From Hymenopellis radicata (lineage: Eukaryota > Basidiomycota > Agaricomycetes > Agaricales > Physalacriaceae), in contig JADNRX010000249.1 of NCBI GenBank assembly GCA_015501595.1, positions 1 to 64,000 on the forward strand: DNA of 64,000 nt, given 5' to 3'. Both the position numbers and the translations under genes were made by a program. This document shows, piece after piece, positions 45,538 through 55,978 of this stretch (within the stretch, counting starts at the first letter, position 1; every line of letters begins with the position of its first letter). The notes beneath the pieces are model-generated. The model was given only the letters and a program-made list of their open reading frames with translations. It had not been told where the DNA came from and did not search any database.

Positions 45538-46763
45538 ATGGCCGGACGTGGAATGCTTGTTTCTGGTAGAAACCCTATTCGAGTCAATTCATTGTTCTAG
45601 GTCTCGATCAGGCTCGCGTCGTCGGCTGCGTCTGGTCTTTGTTGCTTGGTGGACGAACAAAGCAATATCCACAAGTCACGTTAACGCACATGTCTCGTGT
45701 GGACCTCGCGGCTCCTCATTTAAAGCGTCTTTTCCTCAACTCACTCAGGACTATCACACCAATCTCTCGAGCTTTCGACGCTATGAGCTTGCGCATCTCG
45801 TTTTGTAACGCAGACAAGCAGGGGATTCGCTTCCAGCGGCTTAACCTCTCGGAATCATTCGATGACGACGACTGCCATGTAGTCTCAACAAAGCATACCC
45901 TGCCATCTACATCTCTCCTTCACATCGACGCGACCTCCTGGCCAGAAATAAACCCGGATTCTTCGAGCGCCTCGCACTTCTTGGGCACACTGGGACACAT
46001 GTATCTGGCCGTTAAGCTGGCGCTCACGTAGAGCTCCAGCCGCGAGCAACGCAATACGATGTTGCACAAAAACTCAAGAAAGAGGCTCAGTTCTACGACC
46101 AACATCTATCAAAACTCCAGGGTACTGCTGTGCCGGTTCATTATGGACTTTGGATGGCCAAGACTTCCTGGGGTGGGCTTGTTGTCTGTGAGATCATGGA
46201 ATGGTGCGGGGAGCCTTGGGGTAGTTTCGGTGCAGAGCTGCGGGAACCATCAGTGCTGTGAGTTTTTTTCTGACGATCTGCAGTCGTCGAAACTGATGCT
46301 TTGACAGTAACAAGTTTGCGCATATCCTCCAGTCGCTACACGAATCAGACATCGAGCATCGACAGCTGGACAGCATCAACAACATCGGGTCCCACTTGTT
46401 GTATGATCCAGAGGGCGAAACAGTTCGGATCGTCGATTTCTCCTGCGCTACTCATCAACACGTTTGCCGAAGGCGATTACCACTGAAACTGTATTCATCT
46501 TGTCTTACGTCCGAAACGTTTGGATGCCTTGAACTCGCAACGGTGGGAGCAACGATAGGTCTTTTCGGTTTTGCTTTGGGTGAGTCTATCCCGTTTGTTC
46601 TTCGTGCCCCAAGTTGAAGTCGATCACAGAAAAGGATGATACGGAGGTGCAGAGAGCTCTCCAGATCTACAAGAAGAAGCGACAAATGGGTCTTTCTCAT
46701 GCTCTGGCGCTTGAAGCCCAGGAAGAGTTCATGAACAGATATCCTACATCCCGTTACCATTGA
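45538..46763 (+). CDS. Kinase-like fold protein, degenerate catalytic motifs, one frame break
   Basis: This resembles the small fungal-specific kinase-like proteins. The N-terminal part reads LDQARVVGCVWSLLLGGRTK and LLHIDATSWPEINPDSSSAS. A beta-strand/Lys region follows, LGHMYLAVKLAL, with VKL in the place of the ATP-binding Lys. After a break at about 46030 (one base short, TAG instead of Tyr-Glu) it continues KLKKEAQFYDQHLSKLQGTA, VPVHYGLWMAKTSWGG and CEIMEWCGEPWGS (hinge). Then comes HESDIEHRQLDSINNIGSHL, where HRQLD stands for the catalytic loop, and VRIVDFSCATHQH, where VDFS replaces DFG. The last exon ends EEFMNRYPTSRYH. The missing HRD and DFG residues suggest a pseudokinase, or divergence too great to judge. 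The 3' end abuts a copy of a transporter tail. Confidence 0.5.
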
Positions 46764-47000
46764 CAGATTGCGATATTCGTGTAACATGATCTTCAAACAA
46801 TGTATCAATCCAAGTAACAGAGCTGTTCATACGTGACTTCCCTTAACATGTTCTCGATCGACATTTGCCATCTGAGATCTGAGCTTTCTTATGTTGTCCG
46901 TCATTTCATCTGCGGAGATCAAGTGCTAAGGAATACCTGATTCGGGTTCTTCCAGAATGATGACTTGGAAGAGACAGTACACTTGATGAACGCGCATTAC
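46760..47000 (-). pseudogene. Diverged copy of the 3' end of the neighbouring MFS transporter
   Basis: The stretch from TTGACAGATT... to about 47000 aligns by eye with 51290-51540, the last exons and 3' end of the MFS gene at 51335-53860. Shared blocks include ATTCGT...ATC then TCTTCAAA, TGTATCAAT then CAAGTAAC, CATACGTGA, TTCTCGATCGACA, GCCATCTGAG and ATACCTGATTCG. Indels break the reading frame. It is oriented as the parent (minus strand). It shows that a block including the transporter tail was once duplicated. Confidence 0.7.
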
Positions 47001-47378
47001 GGTCTGGGTGAGGTCGCAAACCATCTAGGAGGTTTCTACTGATTGACACCAAGTACATGGCGATGTCGCTCGCCATAGCAGGAAGCACAAAGCACGCCGC
47101 ATTCCGCGAGAAGGCGAAAGAGCAGCGCAGTAGCCAACTGGGCTTGAGATAGTAGTCCAGTTATCCTTGAAATGACCGCCATCCAAAATGCCTCATCACC
47201 GAATATGCAGAGGTGCCACTGCCAGCGCAGAGATTAAGATCAGGGCTGCACGTTAGCAGTGTGTGGCAGAGGAATGGTCAAAGAGTTAAGATAGCGCGAA
47301 ATGCCGATTGGCTGAGATATATTCCCACGACGCATTTGCGCGGACTTTGCGGAAGACAGCCCGAAACCTGATCAGCAC

Positions 47379-47386
47379 TATATAAT
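47379..47386 (+). promoter_or_regulatory. TATA box of orphan gene copy 1
   Basis: TATATAAT lies about 95 bases before the ATG at 47481. The paralogous upstream region of copy 2 lacks it because of an 18 bp deletion. Confidence 0.5.
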
Positions 47387-47480
47387 CAAGTTCACATAGC
47401 TGCTGTATACGCTTGTTCTTCGCTGTGGTCGTTGTGTGTAGGCTTGCAACGCGGTTTCTCATGAGCTAACATCTGGGTAG

Positions 47481-47984
47481 ATGACGGAGCGTCAAAGATT
47501 CGTGTCAGCGACTGGCGTCGAGTTGTCGCTGTCGCCAATTGATACTTGGGCGTGGTTACCCCGGATGGAGACGTTGCGCACGACGCACGGTTGCTGGAAA
47601 GATCTCATTATCCCGTTGGAGAAAGAGTATGGCGGGGTCGAACCTTGGAGATGGTTCGAGAGAGGATGGGTTGTCTCGTTGTTCAAGTTGAAGGCCAGGA
47701 AGTGGAGCTGGAAGGAGAGGACCAAGCTGCCAAAGAAGGCGGTGATGCTAATAGCTGACTTGGTGCACATGGTGGACAATGGCAAGGTTGCGGTGGAGGA
47801 GAGTGTGACGTTCGATGTGTTCGAGCACAGTCCTGGGGTGTTGCACGTTGAAATCCGGGACGACTTTGAGGGCTGGACCGCGCGCGAGATTTTGGAACTG
47901 CCCGGAAGGCTGTGGGTCGGGATGACCATCGAGGTACCCCTTTGCGAATCTGGACTACCGAGCGCGTATAAAGGACGACGTTGA
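47481..47984 (+). CDS. Orphan gene, duplicated pair, copy 1
   Basis: This is a 167-codon ORF starting MTERQRFVSATGVELSLSPI and containing DTWAWLPRMETLRTTHGCWK, PLEKEYGGVEPWRWFERGWV and a well-kept C-terminal half: MVDNGKVAVEESVTFDVFEH, SPGVLHVEIRDDFEGWTARE, LPGRLWVGMTIEV. I do not recognise the family; it is Trp-rich and probably soluble. Copy 2 at 49850 is about 75% identical by eye, including about 90 bp upstream. In copy 2 a GTAAGT donor follows TIEV; here the site is GTACCC, so copy 1 may have lost a downstream exon and reads on to PSAYKGRR. Confidence 0.6.
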   Translation: MTERQRFVSATGVELSLSPIDTWAWLPRMETLRTTHGCWKDLIIPLEKEYGGVEPWRWFERGWVVSLFKLKARKWSWKERTKLPKKAVMLIADLVHMVDNGKVAVEESVTFDVFEHSPGVLHVEIRDDFEGWTAREILELPGRLWVGMTIEVPLCESGLPSAYKGRR

Positions 47985-48179
47985 GCGCCTTAATCATGAC
48001 CGACAACCCGTATCTGCCCAACTACCGCGTTCACAGCGAGGAGGGCCCTCCAAGCCGTCGAAGAATGGGGAAAAATGTCGGCGCGAATGAGCCATTATTT
48101 GGTTTTATGCCGCGAAAAGTGACACCAGGCGTGGAAAGCATTTGGTGCGCATTTGATCCAGATTGATACATCCAGATTC

Positions 48180-49645
<1,466 letters not shown>

Positions 49646-49849
49646 GAATATCTGTGTCGCGATGTATGGATACGTGCGGATCGGAGTAACTTAGCCTACC
49701 TGCTCTAAGACAATCGTTTAGGAGTAACTCCGCTTGAAGCTACCAACATCAGCACTAGCTGTTGTACACGCTTGTTCTTCGCTGTGGTCGTTGTGAGTAG
49801 GCTTGCAACGCGGTTTCTCATGAGCTAACATGACAATACGCGTGGATAG

Positions 49850-50323
49850 ATGACGGAGAGTCAAAGATTCGTGTCAGGGACTGGCGTCGAGTTGTGGCTG
49901 TCGCCAAGCGATACTTGGGCATGGTTTCCCAAGAGGGAGACATTCCTCATGACGCACGGTTGCTGGCGAGATCTCGTTATCCCGTTGGAGAAAGAGTATG
50001 GCTGGAGATGGTTCGAGAGAGGATGGGTTGTCTCGTTGTTCAAGTTGAAGGCTAGGAAGCAGATGGTCAGGCTGCCAAAGCAGAGCCTAATGCGAATGGC
50101 TGAGTTGGTGGAAATGGTGGACAATGGCAAGGTTGCGGTGGAGGAGAGTGTGGTGTTCGATGTGTTCGAGCTCAGTCCAGGGGTGTTGCATGTTGAAATT
50201 CGGGACGACTTTGAGGGCTGGACTGCACGCGAGATTTTGGGACTGCCTGGAAGGCTGTGGGTTGGGGGGACCATCGAGGTAAGTACCGCTTTGCGAATCA
50301 GGTCAAGTCTTCGACGTTCTTGA
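49850..50323 (+). CDS. Orphan gene, duplicated pair, copy 2
   Basis: This is a 157-codon ORF, paralogue of 47481-47984: MTESQRFVSGTGVELWLSPS, DTWAWFPKRETFLMTHGCWR, EYGWRWFERGWVVSLFKLKA, MVDNGKVAVEESVVFDVFEL, LPGRLWVGGTIEV. Compared with copy 1 it lacks four residues after EYG and a short KWSWKER insert. A strong GTAAGT donor follows TIEV at about 50280, so the true protein may continue in another exon; as read it ends LRIRSSLRRS. Its upstream region has lost the TATA box present in copy 1. An 18S rDNA fragment begins about 110 bp downstream. Confidence 0.55.
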   Translation: MTESQRFVSGTGVELWLSPSDTWAWFPKRETFLMTHGCWRDLVIPLEKEYGWRWFERGWVVSLFKLKARKQMVRLPKQSLMRMAELVEMVDNGKVAVEESVVFDVFELSPGVLHVEIRDDFEGWTAREILGLPGRLWVGGTIEVSTALRIRSSLRRS

Positions 50324-50429
50324 ATTTGGTTGAGTATGTGCACGGGGGACAGATTACTCGCGGTGATGCACAACTACGCCGATAGTACGTTTGTGGTGCA
50401 GACCACCGGAGACGACGTAGTTTATGCCT

Positions 50430-51069
50430 AGGTTGGCCGTACCGACCGGCAAACCCGCCACGCTGGCTCACCAAGAGGTAAGACCCAGTCAGACAGTACA
50501 CGCCGTCCGCCCGACCAAGCCTGAAGTTCAACTACGAGCTTTTTAACTGCAACAACTTTAATATACGCTATTAGGGTATGTCAAAGTTAAAGCGTCGCAG
50601 CTGCTACAGTGCTGCGACAGTTAGTTGATACAGTAGTTGCGACAGTTCTGAATACACGGCACCGGCAGTCGAGTACAGCGTCGGAGTTTGAATAAGTGTC
50701 GCGAAAATCGATCGATAAGATTTCAACGCTGCTTTCATGTCACCCACCACGCCGCGTGAACAAGTTACACAGAGGCTCCTCAAAGCCTTTCTTGTTGCTC
50801 TTATTGGAGAGATGCAGTTTTAAACACGATGGACACGTTTCTCTTCTTTTCAAACTCCGACGCAGTGCCGGACTGCCGGTGCCGTGTATTCAGAACTGTC
50901 GCAACTACTGTATCAACTAACTGTCGCAGCACTGTAGCAGCTGCGACGCTTTAACTTTGACATACCCTATTGGAGCTGGAATTACCGCGGCTGCTGGCAC
51001 CAGACTTGCCCTCCAATTAAGAGATTTAAATTGTACTCATTCCAATTATAAGACCCAAAAGAGCCCTAT
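50430..51069 (-). rRNA. 18S rRNA gene fragment, interrupted by a MITE
   Basis: Antisense 18S rRNA is readable in two pieces. The left piece (about 50430-50572) contains GGCTCACCAAGAGGTAAGAC, CAGTCAGACAGTAC and TTCAACTACGAGCTTTTTAA leading to TTTAATATACGCTATT. The right piece (50972-51069) starts GGAGCTGGAATTACCGCGGC, the near-universal V4/530-loop region, and runs through CTCATTCCAATTATAAGACC to GAGCCCTA. Without the inserted element the two pieces join exactly at CGCTATTGGAGC. Small deletions and changes (for example in CCTCCAATTAAGAGATTTAAA) show it is not a working gene. No other rDNA is nearby, so it is a dispersed fragment of roughly 240 bp. Confidence 0.9.
50573..50968. mobile_element. 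MITE with 98 bp perfect terminal inverted repeats
   Basis: A 396 bp non-coding element. The first 98 bases (50573-50670, starting AGGGTATGTCAAAGTTAAAG) are the exact reverse complement of the last 98 (50871-50968). A further 15 bp inner match (GCGTCGGAGTTTGAA) follows after a 7 bp mismatch. The core of about 200 bp shows no coding potential. ATT at 50570-50572 and 50969-50971 forms a 3 bp target-site duplication, confirmed because the empty site is conserved 18S sequence. Perfect arms imply recent insertion. The superfamily is not clear; 3 bp duplications fit PIF/Harbinger-like families, though those favour TWA. Confidence 0.9.
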
Positions 51070-51070
51070 A

Positions 51071-51219
51071 CTGTACTATTACGGGCAAGTCTTCACAGAT
51101 TTTTCCAATTTTTTTTTGATGGAAACCCGATTAGGATTTCCAGGCGATCGGCGGGGTCCGATAAGATCAAACGACCCCCCCGTTACGCGTTATGTGAAGA
51201 TCAGACCGTAATAGTACAG
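51071..51219. mobile_element. Short MITE with TA target duplication
   Basis: A 149 bp element beginning CTGTACTATTACGG and ending with its reverse complement. An inner matching block (TCTTCACA / TGTGAAGA) lies after a 5-6 bp unmatched spacer. It is flanked by TA on both sides (51069-51070, 51220-51221), the mark of Tc1/mariner-type insertion. It sits at the edge of the 18S fragment. No coding capacity. Confidence 0.75.
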
Positions 51220-51334
51220 TATTGCATGTATGTCGTTCGTAGTAGCCAGAAGCTAGGTCCTTAGGGTGTAGATATCCTATATCTCCTTATCATTGACAAA
51301 TTATGATATTCGTAGCATCATCTTCAAAGTTGTA

Positions 51335-53860
51335 TCAATACAAGTAACGGAAACCTTTCCGTTTTTCAATCGCCTGCTCATACGTGATTCCCTCTAAACG
51401 GGCGGCCTCCTCAACACGTTCTCGATCGACAACTGCCATCTGAGTTTTCTCATCTTCATCCATCTTTGCATTTGCGCGGATCAAATGTTGACGCATACCT
51501 GATTCGTGTTTAGTGTGAATGACAGAAACCGGAAGGTGTCACATACCGAAGGACAGCATAGAGCTGAGAACAAGCGCAGCGAGCGAAATTCCCATAGACT
51601 GATGATATCCTGGGCTCCACGCCGACTTCCAGGTGTACGAGCCGATACTGAAAATATGATCAGCAGGATGTTGTGCGCGTTGTTGTCGAGACAGCCATAC
51701 AGATTTCCAAGGTTACCGATGCCATTAACGATACCGATTGCAGCCGCGCGTTTACTATTAAATGTCGACCATGAAGCTCCCAGCAGCGACAATAGGACTT
51801 ACGCAGGTGGCCGTGCAATCGTGTTGGATACCCACACGAGTGTCATGGCGAAGCCTGCGTTCTTTCAATTCATGTGAGGACCTTTGTGAAGGATATCTAT
51901 CACGTACCAACATAACCACAAGCCATCAAGAACAGCGACACGTATCGCCCGGCAGTGTTCATAGTCGACAACCCTACAATATATCCGAGTATGACGCCCC
52001 ACCACCAACCGGAGATATGGAAGAATCGCTCCCCAGTTCGATCTAAGGTGCTTCGGTAAAGGCGTTAAAGATAGAGAGCCCAAGGCCTACCGGCGTGCCA
52101 TGCATTGAAACAGCAGACAATGGCAGAAAGGATCCACGGGGGCGCAGCCATTAAAAGTGTGACCGTCGTTGAGTATCCAAGTGTTTGCGTTAGGCTACAC
52201 CAAGTGGCCATGTTCAGTCAATGGCATACATCAGACGCGGCTACTCACGTCGGAAAGAAGTTGACGAAGCTCAATCCAAGAAGCTGCGCGGTGTTGAGTA
52301 TGGCGAATATCCAGACGCGGATATCCTTGACTGCGAGAATAAGACCGTGCAACAAGCTGATTTCCCACTCGACGATTAAGTTCAGCGAAATGCTCAAAAT
52401 GGAGGACGCACGAATCGTCCGCGTGATCCTTGTCCGCTTCCCCAGTGTCGTCCGCAAGTCGTGCCTGGGCCAGCCGACTTTCGTAGGATGACAGCCAGCG
52501 AGTATTGTTAGGCTAGCGCATTCAGATTAGGACGCGTTGAGATACAAACGATTGACACACGTAGTCGGGGAGAACCCACCTAAGGCGAACATTAGAAAAT
52601 AGTCTTACTACAACAGGAAGACGAACATGGAAGCAAAACCTATTGTAACGGTGATTGCGCCCTAGCCCATGTAAGTTTCGTGACTGATACTTAATTCCAG
52701 CAGGACAGTACCTCAATGTAGAAAAGCCTGAACGAGCATCGTCGTAAGGCAACCAAAATGGGACGAAGCGACTAGTAGTGCAGCTCACCAACGCCACGCT
52801 CTGATGCCCTGTTTGCCCTCCATACCGGAAAGGATTCCAGCAGCCATCAACTTCAACCCAGGTGTCAGTCACCTTTGCGTTCCGAGTGGATGTCACGCAC
52901 AGATCCAAAAGCGTTAGAGACCAATAATCCGGAATACAGGACTGCAGAACGGAAGGCTAGTTCCTGCGACGTTTCTTCGATGAACGCCGCGAAAATACTG
53001 AGGATGGAGGTACTGACTTTCTTCGTGTACCATCTAGAAAGAAGATAGATAGCTATCGATGGAGCCATATTCAACGCGCGTTCAAATGCGGCACTGAGAA
53101 TGAGACGTACTTCCGGGATAGAAAGCAGCCTGTGTGACGCGTCTAAGTGACGGGCCATATGAAGGATAGACGACTCGATACCTACCTCGGGGATCCCAAG
53201 GAGTAGTCGGCAAGCAAGGATATGATCAAAGTTCTTCGTGACCTGCACGACCATTGAGTCAAATTGACGATTGAGAACTATCTCCTCCTCCGAAGTAATC
53301 TTACCCCGGTGAGAGCACTTATAGTTCCCCAAACGACGACACATCCTCCGATGTATATCGACGGTCTTGAAATAAGCCCATCAGTGAAGGGCATGAGGAT
53401 TCTATAAAGGAACGCGCGCACCTCTTGATATAGTTCAGAACCATATTCGAAGGAATCTGCGCGGTACAGTACGTCGCATACAGTGTCGACAGAAGAGTCG
53501 AGTATTGTATATCTTGTTAAACGTCCTCAGGTTTTACGTCGCCTTGAAGTGAACGGCATACCTGTAAGCCCAAGATCTTCTTCTAATCCCTTCAACCTCG
53601 CAGTGGTGACCGCGTTTCTCTTCGATGAAGTCGTGGATAAGATTTACGCGACAACAAGGAGAACTCAGAACACTCACGTCGATATAATTCATGATGTAGA
53701 TAAGAAAAATCATGGGCAACACGCGCGCATCCAGCTTGCGCACGATCCTGCGCTCCGCCAGCAGACGCTCCGGAGATCCTTTCTCGGGTAGGGGATCATC
53801 CTGATAAGCGGGCGCGTTCTCGTGGTGTACAATACCGTCGTCTTTTTCGTCGGCGGACAT
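51335..53860 (-). CDS. MFS transporter, DAL5/anion:cation symporter-like
   Basis: This is a major facilitator of the fungal allantoate/nicotinate (DAL5, TNA1) type in the plasma membrane. From ATG 53860: MSADEKDDGIVHHENAPAYQ, then RIVRKLDARVLPMIFLIYIM reaching NYID, the signature start of TM1 in this family. Next are AVTTARLKGLEEDLGLT, TLYATYCTAQIPSNMVLNYI, PSIYIGGCVVVWGTISALTG, YLLSRWYTKK spliced to ELAFRSAVLYSGLLVSNAFG, and WIFAILNTAQLLGLSFVNFF after a cytosolic loop. Then come ISGWWWGVILGYIVGLSTMN, KRAAAIGIVNGIGNLGNLYG and a cytosolic tail MRQHLIRANAKMDEDEKTQM that ends KGFRYLY. At least a dozen introns. Substrate unknown, likely a small carboxylate or ureide. A diverged copy of the 3' end is at 46760-47000. 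Confidence 0.82.
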
Positions 53861-54710
53861 GGGAAGAAAACGGAGGCAGAGAACGCCTTGCGCTGTCTGA
53901 CTTTTAAACAATACACCAAGGCAGGGATATCAGAGGCTGATGACCTCCAGATGCGATATCTTGGGGCAGGAAGAAGAACCGTGTTACGATATGGCGCGTC
54001 AGCAGGTCAGGTATTTGCCTCCATGTAGAGTTTCCGCTTGGGCAGATGTCACCAGAGGGGTAGACTTGCTGCGAACAGAGTGCATGTTCGAGTCAGGTGA
54101 GTGAGCGGGTGAGATGAAGCGGTCCGTGGATGCGATAATGGCGAGGGTGAGTATGTGGCTTCTCTATACGAACAGTCCCTTTATTCAAAATTTGAGATTC
54201 GTCGACTATGATCGTAGCGCCGCCTTTGGAGGCCCCAGTGGTACATTCAGAGAGGTAGTTGGCCGTCATCGCCATTTCCCGCTAGCCGTATCAAACCAGT
54301 TTCCACGACAGACGCCACACAGGATCGTCAAGGGCAGCCGAGAAACCGAGGGCGGAATGACGCGAGCGCAGAAACTGGAAGCCGACGAATTCGAATGATG
54401 ATTGCTGCACCGTCGATGTCGTGGATATTCAATAGACTTCCGCTAAGTAGCTCAATAAATGCAGGAAAACGGTATAGAAGTACTTGTACGATTCGATTTC
54501 CGGGTTGGCCGCGCTATAGATGACATAGGCCGTTCAAAATCGACTCGTCGGTCAAGATGGTGTACAAAGCGGTGGCGTTGCAGCAGAGATATCAGAAAAT
54601 CGGCAAAGTGCTAGAGGAGCTCCCGAATTTAGTCAACGTCCAGTATAGGGGCAGTCGCATCAATTCCCACGCTCTGCACTGCTTGCTCATCGTCTGCAAC
54701 GACGACCACG
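53861..54710. other. Intergenic, no gene recognised
   Basis: Short ORFs only (for example 54114-54398). This is the divergent promoter region between the MFS gene and VPS68. Confidence 0.5.
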
Positions 54711-55359
54711 ATGTCTCTACCACGTTCCGACTACGACCCCCGCCGGGTCTGCATCAACCCATTTCCTGAATTCACGCTTGGAAAGCACCGCCGCACGGCC
54801 GGCGTTTATATTGCTGGAGCTCTTGTACGCCGTGTTCTACAGCCACCACGTCCAGCTCACTGACATTGTCGCCGTCTAGTTTGCCTTGGCCCACTGGACA
54901 TTCCTGGATGCGGCCATTCTATCTGCCCACGCTAAGCCGGAATGGGGAGAGGCGCCGGTGCACGTAGCATTCGTCGACTGGCTCCCGGGCTTGTCGTCGC
55001 TCCTTGGCTTCTTCATCGTCAACCTTATTGACAAGGACCGTATTCGGGGCGATGAAGGATTTGGGGACTCGCGCGCAGTGTGGAGCGCGCGGCTGTTCCT
55101 GTTTATTGGTTTCGCATTTATGGCTGGTGGTCTTGCTGGTAGTGTGGTACGTTTGCCCTTTGTGTCATGATTCACACCGCTACATAATACTCAACAGTGT
55201 GTGTTGATTCTCAAATACATCCTCGGAAACTATCCGGACCAGTTCAACTACTATGGCTACGCGAATGTCTCGCAGAATGTTGCCATGATGTTTGCGGGTA
55301 TCGTGTTATGGATTGCTCAGAGTGCTAGTGGAGAATATGAATATAATCTGACCCTCTGA
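54711..55359 (+). CDS. VPS68: Vacuolar protein sorting protein 68 (VPS68/TMEM50 family)
   Basis: This is a four-TM membrane protein of the endosome/vacuole, involved in vacuolar protein sorting. Three exons: MSLPRSDYDPRRVCINPFPE then FTLGKHRRTAGVYIAGAL; after a 58 nt intron FALAHWTFLDAAILSAHAKP, VHVAFVDWLPGLSSLLGFF and NLIDKDRIRGDEGFGDSRAV followed by FLFIGFAFMAGGLAGSV; after a 50 nt intron CVLILKYILGNYP, YYGYANVSQNVAMMFAGIVL and GEYEYNLTL. Both the wording and the length of about 180 residues match fungal Vps68. The start was chosen because the exon joins in phase and gives the conserved PRRVCxxPxPE...GKHRRTAGVYxAGAL leader. No frame break. Confidence 0.93.
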
Positions 55360-55922
55360 GTGCGTATTTCTTTCTGTTTGCTTTTTTATGGCTCATCGCT
55401 TTCTACTATGTAGCCTTCGTTGTGTATCTCTGTAATAACAGTAGCAACTGATAATGCTATCATGGAATGGACAAGAAACCTTGTGTCCTAATTCACTCTG
55501 TCCCATCTCAACTCGTTGCAAGGCCACATCTTCAAACAGTACGGGGACGGCTAGTTTAACACCACATCTCCACGCATAGTTCGCACTTGGATACATAACG
55601 GTCTGTCCCTCTGTTGACCATTTTGGTAGACCTTTGGCTGATGAGTTCAGGAACAAAAAGATATCGCTCCCGGGCCACCTGGTCAAACAGAATGACATAC
55701 CGAGTATCTTGCAAGTTCTATTTTGTGTGAGTGCTTGTTACCATGCAAGTCAGGACCAGATTGCTGCACAAGATACTTGTTGACCTCTGCTTTAAATACT
55801 TACTGCTCCAGCAGGACATGACCATTGCAACCGTAGCTTGAAAGGCGTGTTGCCGCGCATGTATTTCATCGGGCGGCGCGGTCGCGTCATTTGATAAACG
55901 TCATGACCCCTGCAGGCTGTTG
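55360..55922. other. Intergenic, no gene recognised
   Basis: A 101-codon minus-strand ORF at 55393-55698 (MSFCLTRWPGSDIFLFLNSS) has no family hallmark and no clear promoter. It may be chance or a fragment. Confidence 0.4.
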
Positions 55923-55930
55923 TATATAAT
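55923..55930 (+). promoter_or_regulatory. TATA box of the acyltransferase gene
   Basis: TATATAAT lies 49 bases upstream of the ATG at 55979. Confidence 0.55.
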
Positions 55931-55978
55931 ACTCAGCGTTTCACGTACTCCCCATTTCTTCCTTGGTCGACGACCGCC

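Noticed and set aside
54557..54769. 70-codon ORF before VPS68
   Set aside because: It overlaps the VPS68 first exon in another frame; the VPS68 frame carries the conserved residues.
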